Shown piece by piece: positions 1 through 5,053 of a DNA stretch of 6,059 nt. Position 1 is the stretch's first letter, and each line of letters opens with the position of its first letter. This DNA is from Candidatus Aenigmatarchaeota archaeon (GTDB lineage Archaea > Aenigmatarchaeota > Aenigmatarchaeia > PWEA01 > JACRMZ01): the NCBI GenBank assembly GCA_016219455.1, contig JACRMZ010000077.1:1-6059 (forward strand), in the 5' to 3' direction. Below the pieces are notes generated by a model. That model searched no databases and was not told where the DNA came from. It worked only from the letters and a program-made list of their open reading frames with translations. Made by a program: the position numbers and the translations under genes.

Positions 1-931
1 TCCCGTCATTGAGATTTGTAAAAAGAGGTTTCCATTCGCCGCCGGCGCCATCAAGGGAAGCTGCGTATCCGTGATTCTGCGATGTGATGTAGCATCTCTT
101 TGACCCTTCAAGAATGCACGGCTGGTTCTGCGACCTGTGCCCATATCTCATCTTATATGTGTCGCCTCCTGCAGCAAGGGCCATTATCTGGTTGCCAAGG
201 CATATGCCAAAAGTCGGGATATCAAGCTCGACTGCCTTCCTGACGTTTTCTATGGCCCTTTGCGCATTCTTCGGATCGCCAGGCCCGTTGCTTACCAAAA
301 GTCCGTCAAACTTCAACAAGAAAATATCATAATCCCATGGGACTCTTATGATGGAAACACCCCTTGCCAAGAGCGAATGCATTATGCTGTTCTTCACTCC
401 ACAGTCTATGAGCACAACTTTCTTTTTCCCATTGCCGTAGGCAACGGGTTTCTTTATGGAAACCTCCTCAATTGGGTTTCTCTTCCCCTCTTTCGCTTCC
501 TTTCCTATTATAATCCTCCCGTTTATTGTTCCCCGTTCCCTCAGAATTTTTGTCAAAGAGCGCGTGTCGATTCCTTCCAGTGCAGGTATCCGATTGGAGC
601 GCAACCATTTCCCAAGGCCCATGGCGGCATTCCAGTGCGAGTAGTTTTCAGAGTAATCTGAGACTATGACACCTGAAACATGTATTGACTCTGATTCAAA
701 AACACTTGACAATCCATTTGATTTCCTGTCCCTTGGGACACCATAGTTGCCTATCATTGGATATGTGAAAGAAAGTATCTGCCCCCTGTAACTGGGGTCA
801 GTCAACGACTCTGGATACCCAACCATCCCTGTGTTGAAAACGACCTCGCCGCTTGAAGACGCGGGGTAGCCGAAAGAGATGCCTTCAAAAACAGTCCCGT
901 CTTCCAGTACAAGCGACCCTTTAGCCCCCAT
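1..931 (-). CDS. carA: Carbamoyl-phosphate synthase small (glutaminase) subunit, C-terminus cut by window edge
   Basis: This subunit hydrolyses glutamine and passes ammonia to the CarB synthase subunit, giving carbamoyl phosphate for pyrimidine and arginine synthesis in the cytoplasm. About 310 codons are visible. The N-terminal domain opens MGAKGSLVLEDGTVFEG and carries the typical stretch VVFNTGMVGYPESLTDPSY. The class I glutamine amidotransferase domain follows, with LLVSNGPGDP and the nucleophile elbow FGICLGNQ, in which Cys is about residue 244 (codon 200-202). NHGYA near residue 296 matches the conserved NHGFAV segment. The catalytic His/Glu pair should lie in the roughly 55-70 residues missing to the left, since the family is about 360-380 residues long. 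The ATG at 929-931 is the first in-frame start and sits 10 bases after a GGAG (complement of 942-945). CarB is not in the window. The identification is firm. Confidence 0.97.
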   Translation of the reverse strand, partial: MGAKGSLVLEDGTVFEGISFGYPASSSGEVVFNTGMVGYPESLTDPSYRGQILSFTYPMIGNYGVPRDRKSNGLSSVFESESIHVSGVIVSDYSENYSHWNAAMGLGKWLRSNRIPALEGIDTRSLTKILRERGTINGRIIIGKEAKEGKRNPIEEVSIKKPVAYGNGKKKVVLIDCGVKNSIMHSLLARGVSIIRVPWDYDIFLLKFDGLLVSNGPGDPKNAQRAIENVRKAVELDIPTFGICLGNQIMALAAGGDTYKMRYGHRSQNQPCILEGSKRCYITSQNHGYAASLDGAGGEWKPLFTNLNDG

Positions 932-1054
932 CTTGTTTGTTCTCCGAAGGGATAACGCCCACACATAGTAAGCACGTGAAAGCTAAAATAGTTGTTTCCG
1001 ATCTGCTCCCAAAGCCAGTTAAACGCTTATATGGATTCGGCGGCAAAATAGAGC
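932..1054. promoter_or_regulatory. Divergent promoter region between carA and the small membrane protein gene
   Basis: The two genes start back to back, 123 bases apart. For the plus-strand gene, TTATAT at 1027-1032 is centred about 25 bases before the ATG at 1055, as expected of an archaeal TATA box serving a leaderless transcript. For carA, GGAG (complement of 942-945) is a possible ribosome binding site. The best TATA candidate is TATTTTAG (complement of 983-990), which would give a leader of about 30 nt. The plus-strand box is convincing; the carA box is a guess. Confidence 0.55.
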
Positions 1055-1330
1055 ATGACGTCTGTTAAAACAAAGATAGCCGCCTGGTTCGTATGGTTCA
1101 GCACTTGGGGATTTGGCTTCTCAATACTTTTCTTCCTACTGTCGTTCTTCATGCCAATGTTCAGGGGTTACCCATGGCTCCTGTTCTCGGTGGTTTTCCT
1201 CGTTTTCATCATTGCAGGCGTCGCATATCATATGGGGCCCATTCTCCCCGACGCCATTTCTCAGGGCGAAGATTCAATGAAAATTGCAAGGAAACAGCAG
1301 GAAGGGAAGAAGAAGGATGAGAAAGACTAG
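1055..1330 (+). CDS. Small two-helix membrane protein, function unknown
   Basis: The 91-residue product has two strongly hydrophobic stretches, about residues 8-35 and 40-62, separated by a short PMFRGYP turn. A hydrophilic tail ends in a run of Lys, Glu and Asp (QQEGKKKDEKD). The first helix is rich in Trp and Phe (AAWFVWFSTWGFGF). This points to a double-spanning membrane protein with both ends on the same side; the basic tail suggests the cytoplasmic side. I do not recognise the family. It is not Sec61-beta, which has a single C-terminal helix. The ATG at 1055 is supported by a TATA box 25 bases upstream. Its TAG stop lies within the same CTAG that provides the stop of the converging gene. 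Confidence 0.8.
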   Translation: MTSVKTKIAAWFVWFSTWGFGFSILFFLLSFFMPMFRGYPWLLFSVVFLVFIIAGVAYHMGPILPDAISQGEDSMKIARKQQEGKKKDEKD

Positions 1331-1809
1331 ACGTCAAATTCATCTACTACCAGCCAATCGTTGTAAATTACAGAGCGCATCTTGAAGCCCTCTATCTTTA
1401 TCTTCTTTCTTTTTCCAAAATCCGATGACCTTGCCTTCATTGTGATTATCATCTCGGCATCAGGCAGTTCATTGAAATGTATAGCAACGCTGTTGAATGC
1501 AGGATACGGATACTTTTCCGCGTTTTCTTCGTTAAGCAACGCGTGGTTTCCGTTTCCGTCATTCCCATAGCGCAAGTTTGGCCATATTTCCACAGGCATG
1601 TAGCATCCGTTCTCGTCTGGAAATTTTTCCACAATACTCCAAAACTTCTCAACCATTTCAGGAATTTCTTTTTCTGCAAGCTCTGCAAACTCGGCACCAA
1701 CCTCACAATCCCCTATCTGACCGGTTACGTAGGCACACATTTCCCTTTCAAAGCTGCCAGCGTAACTGTCCGTGTCAATTACGAAAATATAATGGTTGGG
1801 TTTTTTCAT
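1327..1809 (-). CDS. Conserved-looking 160-residue protein of unknown function
   Basis: The protein begins with a beta-strand-like segment containing acidic residues (HYIFVIDTDSYAG, residues 6-18), then FEREMCAYVTGQIGDCEVG (20-38) with two Cys, then an acidic helical region (40-65). A Gly/Asn-rich stretch with EIWPNLRYGNDGNG (74-87) and a C-terminal part rich in Lys and beta-forming residues follow. The opening resembles proteins of unknown function I associate with phage and plasmid genomes, but I cannot name a family. There is no signal peptide or membrane helix, so it is probably cytoplasmic. The ATG at 1807-1809 is favoured by the TATA-like TATTTAAG about 25 bases upstream. The gene diverges from the tRNA and converges on the small membrane protein gene. 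Confidence 0.85.
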   Translation of the reverse strand: MKKPNHYIFVIDTDSYAGSFEREMCAYVTGQIGDCEVGAEFAELAEKEIPEMVEKFWSIVEKFPDENGCYMPVEIWPNLRYGNDGNGNHALLNEENAEKYPYPAFNSVAIHFNELPDAEMIITMKARSSDFGKRKKIKIEGFKMRSVIYNDWLVVDEFDV

Positions 1810-1830
1810 AACCAGAAAGCGGCTTAAGGG

Positions 1831-1838
1831 CTTAAATA
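1831..1838 (-). promoter_or_regulatory. TATA box of the 160-residue protein gene
   Basis: Read on the minus strand this is TATTTAAG, centred about 25 bases before the start codon at 1809, which predicts a leaderless transcript. GGCTTAA occurs twice here (1821-1827 and 1829-1835), an 8-base-period direct repeat overlapping the box. Confidence 0.6.
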
Positions 1839-1857
1839 CCTTGATTTGGCAAAGAGC

Positions 1858-1866
1858 TTTTTATAA
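1858..1866 (+). promoter_or_regulatory. TATA box of the tRNA-Leu gene
   Basis: TTTTTATAA is centred about 26 bases before the first base of the tRNA at 1889, the standard archaeal TATA-to-start distance. No gene lies between it and the tRNA. Confidence 0.65.
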
Positions 1867-1919
1867 CACCAAGGAGATTTTTATCTTGGCGGAGGTAGCC
1901 AAGTGGCCAACGGCGGCAG

Positions 1920-1962
1920 TTTCATCATTGAGTCCTTACCGCGAAAGCGGGATGAAGTCGTC
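1920..1962 (+). other. tRNA intron 1 (43 nt, position 30/31, BHB motif)
   Basis: The junctions fit a BHB motif. The central helix is CGGC (1914-1917) with GTCG (1957-1960). Bulge AGT (1918-1920) is cut after AG, and bulge TCA (1961-1963) is cut after TC. The inner helix TTCATC/GATGAA (1921-1926/1951-1956) abuts both. Inside is a CCGC-GAAA-GCGG hairpin (1939-1950) with a GNRA tetraloop. The outer helix is weak: only G1913-C1964 and a G-U pair. Position 30/31 lies within the anticodon stem and is non-canonical. The cuts predicted by the motif are the ones that restore the anticodon stem. Confidence 0.8.
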
Positions 1963-1969
1963 ACTCAAG

Positions 1970-1982
1970 TGCTGTTGGAGAG
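1970..1982 (+). other. tRNA intron 2 (13 nt, canonical position 37/38)
   Basis: Removing these 13 bases joins CTCAAG to ATCTGT, restoring a seven-base anticodon loop and the GCAGA/TCTGT stem. A relaxed BHB is possible: CTC (1964-1966) pairs with GAG (1978-1980), the fourth pair is an A-G mismatch, and the bulges are AGT (1968-1970) and AGA (1981-1983). There is no real inner helix. Cutting one base earlier (1969-1981) gives the same mature tRNA but no good motif. The outer helix exists only once intron 1 is out. Confidence 0.6.
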
Positions 1983-2037
1983 ATCTGTTCTCTTAGTGGG
2001 TACGTCGGTTCGAATCCGGCCCTCCGCACCACAGCCC

Positions 2038-2045
2038 TTTTCTTT
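2038..2045 (+). terminator. T-rich terminator of the tRNA gene
   Basis: TTTTCTTT starts 7 bases after the CCA end. A T-rich tract without a hairpin is the usual archaeal transcription stop. Confidence 0.5.
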
Positions 2046-2073
2046 AAGCTCCCTGTATTGTCAAGTTAGACCG

Positions 2074-2145
2074 GACGCACCAAGGTTTTGTGATATTTGT
2101 GGATGACGCACATCCTAGATGTGCGTCCAGTTCCGTGTGCGTCAT
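2074..2145. repeat. Four-copy nested inverted repeat of GACGCAC / GTGCGTC
   Basis: The heptamer GACGCAC stands at 2074-2080 and 2105-2111 and in inverted form at 2121-2127 and 2137-2143. Copies 2 and 3 form a hairpin with 10-bp arms (GACGCACATC / GATGTGCGTC, 2105-2114 and 2118-2127) and a 3-base loop. Copies 2 and 4 also match over 10 bp (ATGACGCACA / TGTGCGTCAT), and copies 1 and 3 over 8 bp. A further overlapping pair is GGATG/CATCC (2101-2105, 2111-2115). Confidence 0.8.
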
Positions 2146-2224
2146 GTCCCTAGTTCAATGAAAAGCGCGGGCGGAAATAATGATCACTAAAACACCTGAA
2201 ATGTTTAATCAAAGAAAAAGATGC

Positions 2225-2240
2225 TCCTGACCATTCAGGA
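2225..2240. repeat. Short hairpin TCCTGA-ccat-TCAGGA
   Basis: Perfect 6-bp arms with a 4-base loop in AT-rich non-coding DNA. It has no T-run directly after it on either strand, so a terminator role is unsupported. Confidence 0.4.
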
Positions 2241-2362
2241 CATGGCAAAAATAAGGATACCACAAACTCTTACTTATTGGTTATCATGATTCATAACAAT
2301 ATTCTTTTATCAAGTTCTGTGGAGAGACATTAAACTAAGACACGTTAATGCAAAGAATGCCT

Positions 2363-2827
2363 TTAGCCGATTTTTGAAAGCTCGCTCCTCAGATTCTTGA
2401 GCTCACGCTGCAAATCGTTAACATAGCGTTCAACGTCGCTCTTCACTTCGCGCTTCTCGCGTACAAGGCCTTCTGCCTCCTGCGGCTGCACGAACTCCTC
2501 GTCAAGGGATATCAATATGTCAGTCAGGGAAGCTATGTGATTTTTTATCGTGACTTCGGTGCTCTTCCTTGTTTCTTCTATGCTCATAAGAAGCGTAAGG
2601 AGCGCCGCAAGGCTCTTTATTTCTTCCTTTGACTTCTCAAGCTTTGCAAGGACCTCGTTGTACCTGTCTATCTTGACGAAAAGCGGGGCTGCCTGAGGCT
2701 GCTGCCTTGGAGGCGCCGGTATTGGAATTGCAGGGGACTCCGGCATTGGCGGCATGTCAGTTGGCTCCTGCCCTTCAATAGCCTTCTTTATCTCCTGAGC
2801 CTCTTTCTTCCTGCTGAGAAAAACCAT
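2363..2827 (-). CDS. Proline-rich linker / coiled-coil protein, conserved archaeal type, function unknown
   Basis: The 154-residue product has a short charged N-terminus (MVFLSRKKEAQEIKKAIEG). A flexible Pro-rich linker follows at about residues 22-48 (PPMPESPAIPIPAPPRQQ). The conserved-looking PLFVKIDRYNEVLAKLE (48-64) then leads into long amphipathic helices rich in Lys, Glu and Leu up to the C-terminus (residues 56-110 and 117-152), probably coiled coils. The PLFVKIDRYNEVL segment recalls small conserved proteins of DPANN and related archaea that carry no assigned function; this is an impression and not a search result. It has no membrane helix, and a role as an assembly or scaffold protein would be only a guess. 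The ATG at 2825-2827 is supported by a TATA-like element about 32 bases upstream, leaving a short leader containing AGGTT. Confidence 0.87.
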   Translation of the reverse strand: MVFLSRKKEAQEIKKAIEGQEPTDMPPMPESPAIPIPAPPRQQPQAAPLFVKIDRYNEVLAKLEKSKEEIKSLAALLTLLMSIEETRKSTEVTIKNHIASLTDILISLDEEFVQPQEAEGLVREKREVKSDVERYVNDLQRELKNLRSELSKIG

Positions 2828-2855
2828 ATGAACCTATGGATACTATTCCTTTGGT

Positions 2856-2863
2856 TATTTAAA
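2856..2863 (-). promoter_or_regulatory. TATA box of the coiled-coil protein gene, overlapping the PHP gene stop
   Basis: Read on the minus strand this is TTTAAATA. Its TAA is the stop codon of the upstream PHP gene (2859-2861). It lies about 32 bases before the ATG at 2827, implying a leader of roughly 5-8 nt. The gene may therefore have its own promoter as well as readthrough from the PHP gene 31 bases away. Confidence 0.5.
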
Positions 2864-3506
2864 AATCTTGCCCGTTTAGAGCCTTTTTACGCTTGAATTT
2901 TGCCAAAGTGGAAGCTAAATGGACGTATGGCGGGCTTAACCTGCCCTTTGTGGCTGCTTTCCCTGATATTATGGCCTTCCGCAGGGATTCCATGTCACCG
3001 TTCCATTCAACATAGGCAAAGCCTATCTCACCCTTTGTGTGGGCGTCGCTTCCAGCAGTCATTCCCTTCATGGCTCCCTTTGCCACATCCATTGCTTTGG
3101 AGTTCTCAAATGCAAAAGTGACCCTTGAGTTGAACACCTCCAGGCAGTCAACTTTCTTTATGACATAATCAATATTCCCAAATCCCCTGTACATGTCAAA
3201 AGGATGCGGCAGGACAACAACGCCGCCTTGTCTCCGTATCTCATCGATGACTTCAAGGGAGCTTTTTGGCTTTATTTCTTCCTGAAGGAAAAGCCCTATT
3301 ATGTCACCGAGATCCGTGGAAACCTCTTCGCCAGGTATGAGCGCAACTGGAGGATTCATTTTTTTCATTGCAAAATACCCTTTCATTGTGTCGTGGTCTG
3401 TGACGGCTATTGCATCTACCCTTTGGGAAGCCATCTTCAGATAATCAACAGGTTTGGTGACGCCATCTTTAGAGTATGCGGTATGTGAATGGAGATCTGC
3501 TTTCAT
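2859..3506 (-). CDS. PHP-domain metal-dependent phosphoesterase
   Basis: The 215-residue protein carries the full PHP metal-binding signature. DLHSHTAYS has His6 and His8, AVTDHDT has Asp37, His38 and Asp39, PGEEVS has Glu60/61, LPHPFD has His101, CLEVFNS has Glu123 and Asn126, and GSDAH has Asp154 and His156. These residues normally hold two or three metal ions in a distorted TIM barrel that hydrolyses phosphoester bonds. At 215 residues it is shorter than bacterial RNase AM/YciV proteins (about 290), so it looks like a bare PHP domain; the substrate cannot be told from sequence. It has no signal peptide, so it is cytoplasmic. A TATA-like element at 3528-3536 is 26 bases before the ATG, indicating a leaderless mRNA. 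The next gene follows after 31 bases on the same strand. Confidence 0.95.
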   Translation of the reverse strand: MKADLHSHTAYSKDGVTKPVDYLKMASQRVDAIAVTDHDTMKGYFAMKKMNPPVALIPGEEVSTDLGDIIGLFLQEEIKPKSSLEVIDEIRRQGGVVVLPHPFDMYRGFGNIDYVIKKVDCLEVFNSRVTFAFENSKAMDVAKGAMKGMTAGSDAHTKGEIGFAYVEWNGDMESLRKAIISGKAATKGRLSPPYVHLASTLAKFKRKKALNGQDF

Positions 3507-3526
3507 GAAAGTAATGGATATAATGA

Positions 3527-3550
3527 TAATAAATAACTAGAGAACGTTCT
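3527..3550 (-). promoter_or_regulatory. PHP gene promoter with adjacent AGAACGTTCT palindrome
   Basis: On the minus strand TTATTTATT (3528-3536) is the TATA box, 26 bases before the ATG at 3506. A perfect 10-bp palindrome, AGAACGTTCT (3541-3550), lies a few bases upstream of it, where BRE contacts or a regulator would sit. An activator or repressor site is plausible but unproven. Confidence 0.55.
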
Positions 3551-3633
3551 TGCCAAACAATGAACTCTTTGTCAGAGAAAATACTTCTATGCTCCATCTG
3601 CTCTTTGTTTTTAACGGGCTTTCATTATATCGC

Positions 3634-3849
3634 TTAGAGGTACTTTTTCACCTTAAAACTCCCGTTATCAGAAAGATACACCTGTGGTGCTTTTGTAGAA
3701 GCGACGTAACTGCGTGCGGCGCCCGTTTCCGTATCCTTGAAAACTTCGTAATAAAAATATTTCCAATTACTCCAACCCGTCGTGGTATTTCCTGATGAAC
3801 TTCGTCGTGTTCGCTTCTTTTGCAGTCTTGTCATGGCGGACATGCTCAT
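3634..3849 (-). CDS. Doubtful small ORF overlapping the ligase 3' end in another frame
   Basis: This 71-codon frame starts at ATG 3847-3849, inside the ligase gene, and runs 133 bases beyond the ligase stop. The part inside the ligase (MSMSAMTRLQKKRTRR) looks like an out-of-frame shadow. The part beyond it does not: NWKYFYYEVFKDTETG followed by YVASTKAPQVYLSDNGSF and ending VKKYL reads like real protein, with balanced composition and no stop for about 50 codons. There is no ATG, GTG or TTG at the point where it becomes protein-like. It could be a real overlapping gene, a remnant of a decayed gene, or chance. I do not recognise it. It sits in the +1 frame relative to the ligase. Confidence 0.3.
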   Translation of the reverse strand: MSMSAMTRLQKKRTRRSSSGNTTTGWSNWKYFYYEVFKDTETGAARSYVASTKAPQVYLSDNGSFKVKKYL

Positions 3850-4942
3850 AGACTGGTATCCTCAGAGAATATGCGCCGCCTTCGTCAAGACCGCAGGAAT
3901 GCCATGATCCCCTCGCCTTGGAAACTCCCATCGCCCTCACTTGTATCACCGGGGCGTTTGCTGGGTCCTTTACCACCTTTGACGGTATCTTCTCCCCCCT
4001 CATTGCTTTGGAGAATTTTATTTCTCCGCTGTAACTCCCACCATCGAAGTCCTCGATGTTTTCTTTCACGGAGTCGAATATCTCATAATATCCCTCCATG
4101 CCAGGATTTATCTGGACTTTCACGACAGTCTCATATTCCTCGGTAGCCTCATTGTAGGAACCGAGCAACGCCCCGGAGTAAGGAAGCCCTTTCTTCCTGC
4201 TGTTATCCGTCTCATAAAGCCCAAGCAATGCCAAATCAAAAGTTGAGAACCTCTTTAGTTTTACCCACTCGTCAGTCCGCGCTATTTCTGTTTCCCCGTT
4301 CTTTGTCCTGACTTCTATTTTGGAACGCGGATCCTTGAGCACGAACCCTTCCTCCTTTCCGCTTGCAATATACGTGTCATAGAGCTCCTTGAGCTCCTCG
4401 CCGCTTCTGACTGTGAAGGATTCAACAACGCATGTGTTTTGAAATCCTTTCTGCCCCGCCATTTTCTCAAGGAGCGCCCTTCTCTTCCTTTGCTCAGTTT
4501 CTAAAAGATCAAAACCGTCATAAAGATAAACGTCATATAGGCTCAGCGTGAGAGGATTGTCATTCACGGCCTTTTCAACGTTTTTCCCTGCCCTACGGCT
4601 CCTTTTCTGGATAGCCTCAAACGCGTCCTTGTTGGTGAAGTTTTCCCTTGTTGCTCTGCCGTGTATTTCCCCTATGTATATCCCGTCATCAAGGATGCCA
4701 AGGTCGCCAATGAGTTCAGGCATCGAACCGAGTTCGTACTCGCCTTTTCCGCTTGTATAAACCCTTACTTCGTCGCCTTTCTTGTGGATGGCCGCGTTGA
4801 AGCCGTCTTTCTTTATTTCAACTGAGATTTCTCCGCCAAGCTTCCTGACCACATCGTCAAGATCATCAATGCTGCTTGCATCTATGCCTATTTCAACCGG
4901 CTTCTTCGGGTTGAACGGCTCAAACACCTTAAGTTTCCCCAT
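3767..4942 (-). CDS. ATP-dependent DNA ligase, short form without N-terminal DNA-binding domain
   Basis: The enzyme seals nicks using ATP through an enzyme-AMP intermediate. All main nucleotidyltransferase motifs are present in 391 residues: motif I KKDG (44-47, adenylated Lys44), motif III DGIYIGEIHG with Glu92, motif IIIa LYDVYLYDG (135-143), motif IV EEGFVLKDP (197-205) and motif V WVKLKR (226-231). An OB-fold region follows, ending in LRIPVYEHVRHDK (360-372), which aligns with the LRFPRF-type C-terminal motif of archaeal ligases. Motif I begins only 43 residues in, so the roughly 200-residue DNA-binding domain of the usual archaeal replicative ligase (550-600 residues) is missing. In motif Ia the usual Arg is not evident (VYTSGKGEYE). 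It may be a repair ligase or the only ligase of a reduced genome. The start is fixed by GGTGAG four bases upstream. Confidence 0.95.
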   Translation of the reverse strand: MGKLKVFEPFNPKKPVEIGIDASSIDDLDDVVRKLGGEISVEIKKDGFNAAIHKKGDEVRVYTSGKGEYELGSMPELIGDLGILDDGIYIGEIHGRATRENFTNKDAFEAIQKRSRRAGKNVEKAVNDNPLTLSLYDVYLYDGFDLLETEQRKRRALLEKMAGQKGFQNTCVVESFTVRSGEELKELYDTYIASGKEEGFVLKDPRSKIEVRTKNGETEIARTDEWVKLKRFSTFDLALLGLYETDNSRKKGLPYSGALLGSYNEATEEYETVVKVQINPGMEGYYEIFDSVKENIEDFDGGSYSGEIKFSKAMRGEKIPSKVVKDPANAPVIQVRAMGVSKARGSWHSCGLDEGGAYSLRIPVYEHVRHDKTAKEANTTKFIRKYHDGLE

Positions 4943-4946
4943 TTAT

Positions 4947-4952
4947 CTCACC
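4947..4952 (-). promoter_or_regulatory. Shine-Dalgarno GGTGAG of the ligase gene
   Basis: On the minus strand GGTGAG is followed by ATAA and then the ATG at 4942, so it decides the start. A weak TATA-like GGGATAAGG (4975-4983) lies farther upstream. The same arrangement, GGTGAG-ATA-ATG, precedes the divergent cupin remnant. Confidence 0.75.
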
Positions 4953-5010
4953 TGTTGAACTACCGGAAAGCCGCCCCTTATCCCTGCGCTGTCCCCACGA
5001 TGACAACGGT

Positions 5011-5050
5011 TATATTTATCCAGCCCAAATGCCATCGTAACAAAGGTGAG
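5011..5050 (+). promoter_or_regulatory. TATA box and Shine-Dalgarno of the cupin gene remnant
   Basis: TATATTTA at 5011-5018 would place transcription start near 5040. GGTGAG at 5045-5050 then sits in a short leader, three bases before the ATG at 5054. Both signals look intact although the gene behind them is broken. Confidence 0.65.
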
Positions 5051-5053
5051 ATA

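Larger units (their letters stand above)
1889..2031 (+). tRNA. tRNA-Leu (anticodon CAA) interrupted by two introns
   Basis: The acceptor stem GCGGAGG (1889-1895) pairs fully with CCTCCGC (2021-2027), followed by discriminator A2028 and an encoded CCA (2029-2031). The D arm is GCC/GGC (1898-1900/1912-1914) with GG at 1905-1906. The T arm is GTCGG/CCGGC around TTCGAAT (2004-2020). The long variable arm (1989-2003, CTC/GGG stem) makes it class II, and A73 favours Leu over Ser. No continuous anticodon arm exists. Joining 1889-1919, 1963-1969 and 1983-2031 gives stem GCAGA/TCTGT around loop CTCAAGA, with T33, anticodon CAA (1966-1968) and G37: an 87-nt mature tRNA including CCA. It therefore reads UUG codons. 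The gene identity is firm; the exact exon joins are a structural inference, with the second intron less certain than the first. Confidence 0.88.
2032..2362. other. Gene-poor convergent gap between tRNA-Leu and the coiled-coil protein gene
   Basis: These 331 bases lie between two 3' ends (tRNA from the left, a minus-strand gene from the right). I see no credible protein gene. The stretch holds the tRNA terminator, the nested GACGCAC inverted repeats (2074-2145), a short hairpin (2225-2240) and AT-rich sequence from about 2175 onward. A 15-codon ATG-to-TGA frame at 2242-2289 is too short to accept. Confidence 0.6.

Noticed and set aside
137..661. Open frame on the plus strand across the left part of the window
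   Set aside because: It is the antisense shadow of carA, whose protein motifs on the minus strand are unmistakable.
1920..1924. Reading the unspliced tRNA with TCA at 1922-1924 as anticodon (selenocysteine or suppressor tRNA)
   Set aside because: Position 37 would be T, the anticodon stem would need two G-U pairs, and the variable arm would be far too long. The acceptor and T arms are of ordinary 7+5 type, not tRNA-Sec type.
1921..1963. A single-intron model of tRNA-Leu using stem GCAGT/GCTGT (1916-1920, 1971-1975)
   Set aside because: It yields the right anticodon but leaves a 28-nt variable region (1976-2003), beyond the normal class II size, and wastes the well-formed TCTGT plus CTC/GGG variable arm.
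2025..2082. CGCACCA at the tRNA 3' end (2025-2031) repeated at 2076-2082, as a possible integration-site duplication
   Set aside because: Seven bases is too short for an attachment core, and no integrase or mobile genes are present.
2176..2230. Possible C/D box small RNA (AATGATC, CTGA at 2196-2199, CTGA at 2227-2230)
   Set aside because: The C box does not match RTGATGA, there is no recognisable C' box and no terminal stem.
2242..2289. A 15-codon frame beginning MAKIRIPQTL, resembling the start of MoaD/ThiS-like proteins
   Set aside because: It ends after 15 codons, no continuation is seen in other frames, and the similarity is too short to mean anything.
3550..3795. Open plus-strand frame of 81 codons right of the PHP promoter
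   Set aside because: It overlaps the ligase 3' end in antisense, has no promoter or ribosome binding site, and its composition (many Phe, Cys, Arg) looks random.
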